From Vibrio maritimus (GTDB taxonomy: Bacteria; Pseudomonadota; Gammaproteobacteria; Enterobacterales; Vibrionaceae): 64,000 nt of DNA. Both the position numbers and the translations under genes were made by a program. Every line of letters begins with the position of its first letter. Positions within the stretch are counted from its first letter, which is position 1. The notes under the pieces were generated by a model. That model searched no databases. It worked only from the letters and a program-made list of their open reading frames with translations, and was not told the origin of the DNA. Location of the stretch: assembly GCF_021441885.1 (NCBI RefSeq), contig NZ_CP090438.1, positions 1,798,001 through 1,862,000 of the forward strand, given 5' to 3'. Below, in pieces: positions 17,598-25,569 of the stretch.

Positions 17598-17616
17598 ATA
17601 CATGTATACACGTGTA
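17598..17616. promoter_or_regulatory. Paired palindromic operator between rep and the regulator (copy 1)
   Basis: Two abutting perfect 10-bp palindromes, ATACATGTAT (17598-17607) and TACACGTGTA (17607-17616), have centres 9 bp apart. They lie in the divergent rep/regulator promoter region. Adjacent short palindromes are the usual binding pattern of ribbon-helix-helix dimers, and the neighbouring 61-aa gene looks like one. Binding is inferred. No LexA box is visible here, unlike the rstA promoter of CTXphi. Confidence 0.6.
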
Positions 17617-17668
17617 ACTGTGTTAGAAATCACATAAAATACAAAAAAATGTAAAGGTATGAAGAACC

Positions 17669-17854
17669 ATGACACAACGAACAACTATGCAAGTAACAGA
17701 GAAAAGAAAGCAGAAGCTAGAAAGAGCAGCTATAGAGATAAGCTACAGAACGGGAAAGCCGATAAAATGGACTGAACTAGCAAACAAACTTTTCGACGAA
17801 AAATTAGATGAACTGAAAAAAGACATGATAAATGAACGTGGCATAACAAAATGA
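17669..17854 (+). CDS. Probable ribbon-helix-helix phage repressor, 61 aa (copy 1)
   Basis: The short, basic protein opens with MTQRTTMQVTEKRKQKLERA. That is the polar beta-strand then helix pattern of ribbon-helix-helix regulators, and is followed by a second helix (IKWTELANKLFDEKLDELKK). It is transcribed away from rep with the operator palindromes between them, the arrangement of rstR/rstA in CTXphi. It likely represses the rep operon and itself, maintaining lysogeny and giving immunity. AAAGG lies upstream of the chosen ATG. It is not recognisably RstR by sequence. Confidence 0.72.
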   Translation: MTQRTTMQVTEKRKQKLERAAIEISYRTGKPIKWTELANKLFDEKLDELKKDMINERGITK

Positions 17855-17907
17855 CACAAGAGCCCAGGAGATCAAATAGGAAGTGAAAGTGTAATATTTA
17901 CACAAAA

Positions 17908-17930
17908 GTACACTATTAAAGATAGTGTAC
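17908..17930. other. Hairpin after the repressor gene (copy 1)
   Basis: GTACACTAT (17908-17916) pairs perfectly with ATAGTGTAC (17922-17930) around TAAAG. Only a weak pyrimidine tract follows, so it may be a weak terminator for the repressor or part of the replication origin. Confidence 0.6.
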
Positions 17931-17947
17931 CCTCTCTTTGCATTAGC

Positions 17948-18022
17948 GAAAGCTAATCCACAAAATCAAGGCAACCACCCCGCAAGCGGGGCCCCCTCCT
18001 TTAATTTTGTGGATTAGCTTTC
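17948..18022. other. Large nested hairpin in the intergenic region: putative phage origin/packaging signal (copy 1)
   Basis: A perfect 19-bp stem runs from 17948-17966 to 18004-18022. Its loop contains a second stem, CCCCGC (17978-17983) with GCGGGG (17986-17991). The surrounding 17855-18237 is about 380 bp with no gene and holds further inverted elements (GGGCG near 18135 with CGCCC near 18183). Filamentous phages carry their plus and minus origins and packaging hairpin in such a region. Which hairpin does what cannot be told. Confidence 0.65.
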
Positions 18023-18237
18023 TTAACTGAAAAATCGACGGGTTGCAGTGGCAGAAATCGCCTCTTTCGTGGTGAGTCTCTGCAAGGCTGGCTTAACAGA
18101 AAGGAAGGGTATTTATTTTTTGTCTTTGAATGGAGATTGGCTTCGGGCGTTTGGAGGAGTCATACCCAAGAACTACAACAAGCGCCCTTTTATCGCTGCG
18201 CGATGAAGTTAGATTTAGGGTTCAACTGCTTTCTTAG

Positions 18238-18486
18238 TTAAATGATAGGCCTAAAACGAATTACATGATTATCTCGAATTGTAATCGTTTCACCTCTGCG
18301 ATTCTCACTCAATTTTTCTTTTCTGGTTTTTGCCAAGAAATCACCAAGCTCTGAAATCTCGATAAATTCACGATCTAACAAAGCCCTGGCCATTTCATCA
18401 AAAGTTACTTCAAAAAGAACAGAAATGCTCTTTTGGTCTAAGTCGTACTTAGTTGAAATTCTTGAGATTAATTCAGTTTTGTTCAT
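18238..18486 (-). CDS. Phage-encoded HU/IHF-like DNA-bending protein (copy 1)
   Basis: The 82-residue protein starts MNKTELISRISTKYDLDQKS, closely following the MNK-x-ELI-x-x-I pattern of HU/IHF proteins. It continues with the EVTFDEMARALLDREFIEISELGDF segment that matches the helix-turn into the F-x-x-G-F beta region, and then R-E/R-R-G-ET-I-TI, close to the RxGxNPxTG arm but altered. It is slightly shorter than HU (90). A GAGG ribosome site precedes the ATG. It lies between the origin region and the att sites, so it could bend DNA for replication, packaging or the Xer synapse. The last idea is inference only. Confidence 0.78.
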   Translation of the reverse strand: MNKTELISRISTKYDLDQKSISVLFEVTFDEMARALLDREFIEISELGDFLAKTRKEKLSENRRGETITIRDNHVIRFRPII

Positions 18487-18540
18487 TGTGGCTTACCTCA
18501 TTCACATAAGAATAACTACAATACCACACCGTCATAACTT

Positions 18541-18568
18541 AATGCGCATTATCGAAATTATGTTACGG
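18541..18568 (+). other. attP2: dif-like element inside the phage (copy 1)
   Basis: An XerC-like arm AATGCGCATTA (10 of 11 to V. cholerae dif1), a 6-bp centre TCGAAA and an XerD-like arm TTATGTTACGG (8 of 11) stand in inverse orientation to the junction att. The layout equals the second attachment element of CTXphi. Confidence 0.8.
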
Positions 18569-18672
18569 GCTAACCTTGTAAAACGATTCTCCCTCCTAGC
18601 ATGCACGGCCTTGACAGACCGACATTGAGCAAGTCTATCGCCCACTTTTTACTGCTGTTAGGCAAAGCAAAC

Positions 18673-18705
18673 CCTCAACATAATTCCATGCAGATAATAC
18701 GCACT
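18673..18705 (-). other. attP1-like junction between copies 1 and 2
   Basis: On the minus strand: XerC arm AGTGCGTATTA, 11-nt spacer TCTGCATGGAA, XerD-like arm TTATGTTGAGG. CTXphi attP1 has, as I recall, the same two arms and a 12-nt spacer. The long spacer means the duplex should not be a normal XerCD substrate, so integrated copies would not be excised by Xer. Confidence 0.82.
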
Positions 18706-18724
18706 AAATCTGTAAGCGCAAAGT

Positions 18725-20239
18725 TGTAATGTCACTATTTACCAAAGTTAAAATGTCTCTTTAGCTCGTGGTCACTAAGCTTTACTTACAACCAGCTAAG
18801 GATGCGTTTAAGATGCTAGTGACTATGAATGATTCTGATATCAATCGTTTTAAAGTAATCCAAGATGTTTGCGATCGTAGGATCCGACGAGTCGACGCGG
18901 CAGACATCCTTGATTTGAGTGTTCGCCAAGTTCAGAGGCTTATGAATCGCCTGAGGGAATTCGGTGCTGTAGGATTGACTCACCAAGCTCGAGGTAAGCC
19001 AAGTAATAACCGCTATCCTAGTGACTACCGAGACACAGTTTTAAAACTGATTCGTGATCACTATTCTGATTTTTCTCCAACGCTTGCTAGAGAAAAACTA
19101 TTGGAGTTACATAGCCTTCCAGTATCTAACGAGACCTTACGAAGTTGGATGATTGCAGATGGTTTATGGACGCCACATTCGCAACGCAAGCCTAAAGTTT
19201 ACCAACCTCGCTACCGACGTGATTGTTTGGGCGAGCTCGTTCAAATTGATGGCTCTCACCATGATTGGTTTGAAGGACGCGCTGACAAATGTTGTTTACT
19301 GGTCTTTATCGATGATGCGACTGGCCGCCTGATGAATTTAAGGTTCAGCGAAACCGAATCGGCCTTTGATTACATGCTAACAACGAGAGAATATCTTAAT
19401 GAACACGGCAAACCCGTAGCGTTCTACAGCGATAAGCATTCGATTTTTCGGGTGAATCAGGAAAAGCAAAAACAAGTCGGTCAAACTCAATATGCCCGTG
19501 TATTAAAAGAGTTAGGTATTGAACTGATATGTGCGAACAGCTCTCAAGCTAAAGGTCGTGTGGAGCGAGTAAACTTGACGCTACAAGACCGACTCGTCAA
19601 AGAGATGCGCTTACAAGGAATTAACACCATCGAAGAAGCGAATGCTTGGCTTCCCTACTTCATTGCCGATTTCAATCGACGCTTTGCTAAGCCGGCAATG
19701 TATCCGAAAAACATGCATCGAAAAGTGCGTGAAACCACACAGGAACTCGACGATATTTTCAGTTGGCAAGAAATACGTAAACTCTCTAAATCGTTGACAT
19801 TTCAATATGACAAAGTGGTTTATCTTATTGAGCCAAATGAAGAAAATACTCGCTTAGTTCACGAGCATGTCAAAGTCTTAGACTATCCCAACGGAGACAT
19901 TGCGATTGTGTATGGCCACAGAAAGTTGGAATTCAAAATTTTCGATAAGCTTGAGCATGTTCAACAAACCCAAATTGTCGACAACAAGCGATTAGGTCAA
20001 GTACTAAAGTTTGCTCAACAGCAGCAAGAAGAATTCGAGCGACAACAGAAACGCACACGGAGCAAAAAAGCCCCTAAACGCAGAGCTCAACAAAGAGCGC
20101 TTCAGGAACAACTAAGGGCTATAAACCCAGTTCTCATCACACCAGAAACCTTCAAAGCATCTAAGAGTAAAACCTAACTCACCTACTCTATTTAGCTCAT
20201 AAAGAGACATTTCTACCTGGGAGAAAAGAGGACATTTTA
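18725..20239 (+). mobile_element. ISNCY/IS1202-like insertion sequence, prophage copy 2
   Basis: Same IS at the same phage position as in copy 1, showing that it entered the phage genome before the array formed. Confidence 0.7.
18768..20177 (+). CDS. DDE transposase, ISNCY/IS1202-like (copy 2)
   Basis: 469 residues, translation identical to the transposase at 9417; D161, D222 and E266 all retained, so presumably active. Confidence 0.88.
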   Translation: MVTKLYLQPAKDAFKMLVTMNDSDINRFKVIQDVCDRRIRRVDAADILDLSVRQVQRLMNRLREFGAVGLTHQARGKPSNNRYPSDYRDTVLKLIRDHYSDFSPTLAREKLLELHSLPVSNETLRSWMIADGLWTPHSQRKPKVYQPRYRRDCLGELVQIDGSHHDWFEGRADKCCLLVFIDDATGRLMNLRFSETESAFDYMLTTREYLNEHGKPVAFYSDKHSIFRVNQEKQKQVGQTQYARVLKELGIELICANSSQAKGRVERVNLTLQDRLVKEMRLQGINTIEEANAWLPYFIADFNRRFAKPAMYPKNMHRKVRETTQELDDIFSWQEIRKLSKSLTFQYDKVVYLIEPNEENTRLVHEHVKVLDYPNGDIAIVYGHRKLEFKIFDKLEHVQQTQIVDNKRLGQVLKFAQQQQEEFERQQKRTRSKKAPKRRAQQRALQEQLRAINPVLITPETFKASKSKT

Positions 20240-20391
20240 AAATGGGATTGACAAAATCGAATTTATCCAAAACAGCATTTTATCCTGTGGTTATCCCGTC
20301 AAACTTCACAAAATCCACTATCGAGACCCAAACCGGTCATGACTTTATACTGCCACCTCCGCTCTCAATGCGAAAAACTTAGCACAAAATA

Positions 20392-20424
20392 AAATGACAT
20401 ACCAATCGACTCAGTATGTCATTT
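20392..20424 (-). terminator. Phage operon terminator (copy 2)
   Basis: Same 11-bp stem as at 11041-11073. Confidence 0.8.
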
Positions 20425-20451
20425 TTTTACTCTGTCCATTCTTTACAACGG

Positions 20452-20961
20452 TTACGGCTCGTCCAGTAACCCAAGCTTTTTAGCCACCTTTATTAGGTCG
20501 AATGGCTGTTGAAATTGAGCTTGTATCTTTTGCACTTCCAAAATGTCGAGTCCTGAAATTTCCGAACTATAATCCACGTTTTCAACAAGATTGAGACTAC
20601 TTCGAATTTCATCCAAAGTCATACCATTAGGGTATTCTTCAGATCGAATGGTTATCTGTGGGTATTGGTCTAAAATCTCAACCACTTTCAAACGTTCTTG
20701 TTCCGAGCACTTTTCTCTATTGTCCAAAGAAAGATATAGAAGCACCTTTTTTTTATCGTCATTTCCTAATGATGAAAACCAGCTTGTAGTTGGAAATCTT
20801 TTTGAAGCCGCTCTTGATTGAAGTAAACAATACTCAACTCGATTACCATAAGCTTGCATAGCATCAGACAAAGCTAAAGAACGTAACTCATTAGAGCCAG
20901 CATAAGAAAAAGGTAAGAAACACATTAAAAATAAGCAGGTTAAACCTTTACAAAGCCGCAT
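20452..20961 (-). CDS. Secreted cargo protein, 169 aa (copy 2)
   Basis: Signal peptide and both mature cysteines as in the gene at 11101; translation identical. Confidence 0.75.
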   Translation of the reverse strand: MRLCKGLTCLFLMCFLPFSYAGSNELRSLALSDAMQAYGNRVEYCLLQSRAASKRFPTTSWFSSLGNDDKKKVLLYLSLDNREKCSEQERLKVVEILDQYPQITIRSEEYPNGMTLDEIRSSLNLVENVDYSSEISGLDILEVQKIQAQFQQPFDLIKVAKKLGLLDEP

Positions 20962-21289
20962 TTGATACGCACCTCCAAAATTCGCCCTCAGCAGTATAAC
21001 TACCAGTTCTTAAGCTCATGGTTTCCGCAATAGAAAATACACGCCCTTTTGCAGTTTTATTAATAGCGTTCAGAGTTTTACTAAACTCAACCCAATCATA
21101 GCCAGCTATACTCAGCATGGTTTGACTCGTATTTGCTTTACCAAGAAACAAATCAAACAATGGAACGGTGCTCGTTGCAACTGCTAGCATGTTCGCCCTA
21201 TCTACGATATCTCTAATCTCATCAACTGCCTCTATACTTTCACGAGACAATTTTAAATTATCAATCCGACAATACCCTACATTTGCCAT
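20948..21289 (-). CDS. Hypothetical cargo protein, 113 aa (copy 2)
   Basis: Translation identical to the gene at 11597, with the same 14-nt overlap into the secreted-protein gene. Confidence 0.65.
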   Translation of the reverse strand: MANVGYCRIDNLKLSRESIEAVDEIRDIVDRANMLAVATSTVPLFDLFLGKANTSQTMLSIAGYDWVEFSKTLNAINKTAKGRVFSIAETMSLRTGSYTAEGEFWRCVSNAAL

Positions 21290-21338
21290 TTATTAAGCCC
21301 TTATGAAACCAATATAGTATCGTAAATCTTACTATACA

Positions 21339-21494
21339 CTAAGAAGCCTTTTCTAATCTCCTCTCAAGCTCTCGAATAACACGGCAAAGCTCAACAATTC
21401 GCTCAAACATTAAAGACGAAGGCTCACGTTCGTAAGCCTCCATAGCTAAAGCTAATTCATCACGCAAACGAGATAAAGAAAAATCCAAAACCAT
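21339..21494 (-). CDS. Small helical protein, 51 aa (copy 2)
   Basis: ATG abuts the zot stop of this copy; product as at 11988. Confidence 0.6.
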   Translation of the reverse strand: MVLDFSLSRLRDELALAMEAYEREPSSLMFERIVELCRVIRELERRLEKAS

Positions 21495-22670
21495 CTAGTC
21501 ACCACCAAACGCCGATGAAAAAGACGAAGCTAAATCAATATTAGGATGTTGGCCTGTAGGCCGTTCACCCTCGCAGTAAACGAAATCTGAATAGCCCTCA
21601 AACTTCAATTCAACCAAACAAGGACCCATTACCGCCACATCATAGCCTGCCATATATAAGTCCTGAAGCTTCAAGGGGAATTCATAACGAGATTTATTCA
21701 CTGCCTTAAAATAAACCTCTGTTTGTCGATGCAAACGCCCTCTATCGTCTTTGTAGAACGAATCAGACGACCCTGTGATAGCCAGTTGAAGTTTACCAAA
21801 TGGATGCACTGTATCAGCCTTACGCTGCCTAGAAGACGGTCTTTTCTTCTCTGGCTCTGAATTTTGCTTATCTTCCACTACGACACGCTTAGATTCTACT
21901 ACGGGCTCAGGCTCTGATTTGTTGCCAAACAACGCTAAACCACTCGTTATAGACATAGGCAACGCAATGATAATTGCAGGGATACCTACCCAGAAATACC
22001 AACGCTTCCAGATAGGCTTAATGTCACTAGCGTGAGCTTCATTCACCGATTGGTCAGATTGAGTATGCGAAGTATAGAACGGGAAAAATCGAGGCTTATA
22101 TGTTCGAACGTTGGTGTTCAACTCAGCAGGCCGACCCTCAGCACCGTCTAATACTTTTTGCGTATAAGTTTTATCAGACCCAGCTGCGGAATGCTTCGAC
22201 ACTCGATACTGAATTTGTATCATTGCTCGAACATCTTTGTGAAGTTTTCCAAGGCTTTGAGTCATTAACAAAATATCATGGCCATAATGACGGTGCATCG
22301 ACATATATTCCAATACATCCGCCAAATTCTCAGATGCTTTCTTGCCTCTGCCTTGACTAGGTAAAACAAAGTGACATTCATCAATGACGAACAATGCACC
22401 AACGCCCTCGTCATTCTTCCACTCGTCAGACGTAAAACAATCCTTTGTAGAGAAAGCTTTGACCGCCCCAACCTCACGGGAATAGCTATCTTCTCGAACC
22501 TCGATAAGATCTAATATTTCCTTGCCAAAAACCGATTCGAAATGATCTAAATTTAAAGGCACATTAGTGATAACTTTGCGCCCTTCCTTAAGCGCAGGAA
22601 TGATGTGATACACCACAGATTCGTAAGATTTACCCGAACCTGGTCTACCCACGATAATGTTAATTGGCAT
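21495..22670 (-). CDS. zot: Zot/pI-family assembly ATPase (copy 2)
   Basis: 391 residues, Walker A and B intact, identical to the protein at 12144. Confidence 0.92.
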   Translation of the reverse strand: MPINIIVGRPGSGKSYESVVYHIIPALKEGRKVITNVPLNLDHFESVFGKEILDLIEVREDSYSREVGAVKAFSTKDCFTSDEWKNDEGVGALFVIDECHFVLPSQGRGKKASENLADVLEYMSMHRHYGHDILLMTQSLGKLHKDVRAMIQIQYRVSKHSAAGSDKTYTQKVLDGAEGRPAELNTNVRTYKPRFFPFYTSHTQSDQSVNEAHASDIKPIWKRWYFWVGIPAIIIALPMSITSGLALFGNKSEPEPVVESKRVVVEDKQNSEPEKKRPSSRQRKADTVHPFGKLQLAITGSSDSFYKDDRGRLHRQTEVYFKAVNKSRYEFPLKLQDLYMAGYDVAVMGPCLVELKFEGYSDFVYCEGERPTGQHPNIDLASSFSSAFGGD

Positions 22671-22680
22671 CAGTCACCCC

Positions 22681-22998
22681 CTAAGAACCTAAACGTGTAA
22701 ACGGAATAATCTGCAAACCTAGACGAATCAAGATTGCAGACACGATAATTACACTTGCTTCATTCACGCCCACTAAAGCCATGATAGATTTTGCTTCGTC
22801 AGGAATCAGGTCGATATATTGAATCACGTTCAAGGCCGAAAACGCCGAACCAAAACCATTGATAGCAACTAAAGCTATCGATAACACGCTATCAAAAAAG
22901 AATATGCCAATATCTTTCAACAAATCGTAGAGCGACAATAAAATAGACAAGCAAAAGTTAACAAAGTCATTCCAACGCTCAGCAAACCAATCCAACAT
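22681..22998 (-). CDS. DUF2523/pVI-like minor coat protein (copy 2)
   Basis: Start chosen at the ATG behind GGAGG, as for 13330-13647. Confidence 0.85.
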   Translation of the reverse strand: MLDWFAERWNDFVNFCLSILLSLYDLLKDIGIFFFDSVLSIALVAINGFGSAFSALNVIQYIDLIPDEAKSIMALVGVNEASVIIVSAILIRLGLQIIPFTRLGS

Positions 22999-22999
22999 A

Positions 23000-24694
23000 C
23001 TAACCTCCAAATACTAAGCGACGTGCTAAAAGTGCAGCCGTAAATAAAATGAACGCTCTAATCGCCAACCATACACGGCTATCAATTTCGATAGGCTGAC
23101 AACCAAAATCAACAAAACCCAAATCAAAACACATCGTCCAAGTAGGAATCCCTTCTGACACATAACTTAATTTAAAGGAATTGACCCAGCCAGATAAGGC
23201 TGTATTTTGAAAGTCATTATTAAAATTATTCCAAACACCTTGAAAGCCATTTGGATAATTGGAAGTCCAAAAGCTTGAAGCTCTGCTACTATCAGGAGTC
23301 GTACTTATAGGAACGGTAGTTGTAGATAAACCCCCTATTAATTCATTTGTTCTATCAATCCTCTCTTCAACCCCAGTCATATCAACATCAACGTTAATAT
23401 TCATATTTTCTAGAAGTTGATTTGTCATATCTAAACGTGATTCGATACCTGTTAAGTTTGAAACAGCAACGACACTACCGCCCTCAATAGGCGGGTCAAT
23501 TGGAGGGTATATCGGTGGGTCAACTGGAACATCAATATCAACTATTGGTTTAACACCATCGACAATAGGCTTAATAATATCTTCTGCAATAGTATCGGTA
23601 TCAGGGTCACCCGTTAATATTCCAGAAATAACAGAATTAATAGCATCACCATAAATAGGGTCGAAAATTGGCGGAAGCGGTCTATCAGAAGGCAATGACA
23701 CAGGAGGGAGTCCAATAGCAGGAGGAATAGGAATGTTGTTATCATCAACAGGGATAACCACCGTATTATCGACAAAATATTGAGGAGGAACATCGACACA
23801 ACCATCATTACCGCAATAACTTACGTCAGGGTCACTAAAATACCAAACAGGAATTTCATCATTGACTGCTTCATTATCTAAAACATCCTCAATTGCACCT
23901 TCCATTACAGAATCTTGTGTGGAAGCTACAGGAAATAATACTTCAATTTCATTAATGCTTACACGATTTTTAATTGTTAACTCGCCATTAAAATGAACCT
24001 CATGGAAAAACTCACCCTTTAAGATAAAGGAATTACCTGACATCCCCCAGTGAATAATAGAGTGACTATCGAAACAACTTTTACGTCCTTGCTCTTCACC
24101 AACAGTCACCCATTGACCACAATCTGGCTCAAGATTATTATTTTCCCATGAGCGATATTTTAACCACCAATTATCAGATAACGCCTGTCCACAATCAAAT
24201 AAAGTGTTTTTCCCGTTTTCATCAGCAAAACCAACGTTAATAGGACAAACTAATTTAGTTCCTGTTTTATACAAACCTTTATCCCACGTAGAAGACCAAC
24301 TACCATCTGCCATTTTAAAAGAAACACTCTTACCGCAATAATCCGATAAGAAACATTCGTCATCCTTGATTACCATCTCTCCGCCATCAAGATGAAAACC
24401 AACTTTTTCTAATGCATACGCCCAAGTTCCCCAAGGTCTAAGCGCATATTCAGAAGTCATATAATCTTTTATCATTGGAGTGGTAGCAACGGCGGCTGTA
24501 GCTAAAACACCTAAATCAGCACCATAATTAACCGCCATGCGAGCAACCAATGTTCTACCTGTCCACATCGCTGCTTGACCAGTCAGACCAACAACGACAG
24601 GAAAAAAAGCACGAGCTGGACGAACGGGAATATAAACAATGAAAAAACAAAGAAAATATATCGATAGCCGCTTAATAATCATTTTGCCCACCAT
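23000..24694 (-). CDS. pIII-like adsorption protein (copy 2)
   Basis: 564 residues with signal peptide, Pro-rich linker and C-terminal anchor, identical to the protein at 13649. Confidence 0.85.
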   Translation of the reverse strand: MVGKMIIKRLSIYFLCFFIVYIPVRPARAFFPVVVGLTGQAAMWTGRTLVARMAVNYGADLGVLATAAVATTPMIKDYMTSEYALRPWGTWAYALEKVGFHLDGGEMVIKDDECFLSDYCGKSVSFKMADGSWSSTWDKGLYKTGTKLVCPINVGFADENGKNTLFDCGQALSDNWWLKYRSWENNNLEPDCGQWVTVGEEQGRKSCFDSHSIIHWGMSGNSFILKGEFFHEVHFNGELTIKNRVSINEIEVLFPVASTQDSVMEGAIEDVLDNEAVNDEIPVWYFSDPDVSYCGNDGCVDVPPQYFVDNTVVIPVDDNNIPIPPAIGLPPVSLPSDRPLPPIFDPIYGDAINSVISGILTGDPDTDTIAEDIIKPIVDGVKPIVDIDVPVDPPIYPPIDPPIEGGSVVAVSNLTGIESRLDMTNQLLENMNINVDVDMTGVEERIDRTNELIGGLSTTTVPISTTPDSSRASSFWTSNYPNGFQGVWNNFNNDFQNTALSGWVNSFKLSYVSEGIPTWTMCFDLGFVDFGCQPIEIDSRVWLAIRAFILFTAALLARRLVFGG

Positions 24695-24718
24695 AAAAAA
24701 AGGGGCTTAAACGCCCCT
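24695..24718 (-). terminator. Attenuating terminator before pIII (copy 2)
   Basis: Same GGGGC/GCCCC stem and T7 run as at 15344. Confidence 0.85.
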
Positions 24719-24805
24719 CATACCTAACACAAATGCTATTCCAGCTAGACCGCCGATAACCATAACAGCGGAATAGAACTGGAGGGTAGATACCGCAACA
24801 ATCAT
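24707..24805 (-). CDS. 32-aa membrane protein (copy 2)
   Basis: ATGA overlap with the coat gene and stop inside the terminator loop, as at 15356. Confidence 0.7.
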   Translation of the reverse strand: MIVAVSTLQFYSAVMVIGGLAGIAFVLGMRGV

Positions 24806-25014
24806 GCTCGACTAACGAGACGTTTAGCTAGGCTAATACCCTTAACAGCTAGCGCAATACCAACAATGACCACACCGGTAGTACCAATAAACGCTGTTAC
24901 AGTAGAAAGGTCTACTGCTGCAAAAATTGAATCGATAGTTGTAGTGTCAGCCATTGCTTGAGGTGCAAGAGAAGCAAGAGTTAACGCTGCTATAGTTGAA
25001 GCTGCTTTTTTCAT
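24802..25014 (-). CDS. Major coat protein pVIII-like (copy 2)
   Basis: 70-residue precursor, identical to that at 15451. Confidence 0.92.
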   Translation of the reverse strand: MKKAASTIAALTLASLAPQAMADTTTIDSIFAAVDLSTVTAFIGTTGVVIVGIALAVKGISLAKRLVSRA

Positions 25015-25026
25015 AATAAAATCCCT

Positions 25027-25263
25027 CTATACGAGTTGTATCATTTTTTTAGCTATGCCAATGACAAAGCCACCAAAATAACCTACCACTACAACCGCAC
25101 CAAAAGCCCAAGCGAAAACTAATCCAATATCGGACGATGATACAAAAACGTGTGATAAATTATATTCATCGGCAGTCTGTAGAACATACGTAGAGCAATT
25201 TTCGATAGGTGTTTCACTAACATATAAAAAATCATCTACAGTTTTTTCAATACAAATTGCCAT
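25027..25263 (-). CDS. Small phage membrane protein, 78 aa (copy 2)
   Basis: Single C-terminal span, identical to the gene at 15676. Confidence 0.75.
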   Translation of the reverse strand: MAICIEKTVDDFLYVSETPIENCSTYVLQTADEYNLSHVFVSSSDIGLVFAWAFGAVVVVGYFGGFVIGIAKKMIQLV

Positions 25264-25272
25264 AATTAGAAC

Positions 25273-25560
25273 CTAAGTATTAGAAGCTACAGGAATTAGA
25301 GTAATATTACGCTCAAACTCTAAACGACCAAATTGACCTACTTTAAAAGACGTTTGGTCTAGGTAATATTTACCCGATGCATAATGTGTTTCATCTTCTT
25401 GAAGTGGTAAAGAAAATTCAACAGGGAAACGACCGCCAAGATGAACAAAGGCAACTTGACTATATAGTTTCATTTCTGCCCTATCGCCTTTAGGTGGAAT
25501 GGTGCGAATGTCTTTTGTTTCATTATCTTTAAATATTTCTACTATTAATGCGTTTTTCAT
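25273..25560 (-). CDS. ssDNA-binding protein, gene V-like (copy 2)
   Basis: 95 residues, identical to the protein at 15922. Confidence 0.72.
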   Translation of the reverse strand: MKNALIVEIFKDNETKDIRTIPPKGDRAEMKLYSQVAFVHLGGRFPVEFSLPLQEDETHYASGKYYLDQTSFKVGQFGRLEFERNITLIPVASNT

Positions 25561-25569
25561 AATAATTAC

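Larger units (their letters stand above)
9341..18691 (-). mobile_element. Inovirus prophage copy 1 (CTXphi-like, XerCD-integrated)
   Basis: This is a complete filamentous-phage genome: rep, ssDNA-binding protein, coat proteins, pIII-like, pVI-like and Zot/pI, all leftward, with a divergent regulator, an origin region, an HU-like gene and an IS. It has no tyrosine integrase and no secretin. Without the IS the phage is about 7.8 kb. Copy 1 touches the intact dif. Confidence 0.93.

Noticed and set aside
17541..17668. LexA box in the rep promoter, as in CTXphi
   Set aside because: No CTG-N10-CAG pattern is present; the palindromes found are of a different type.
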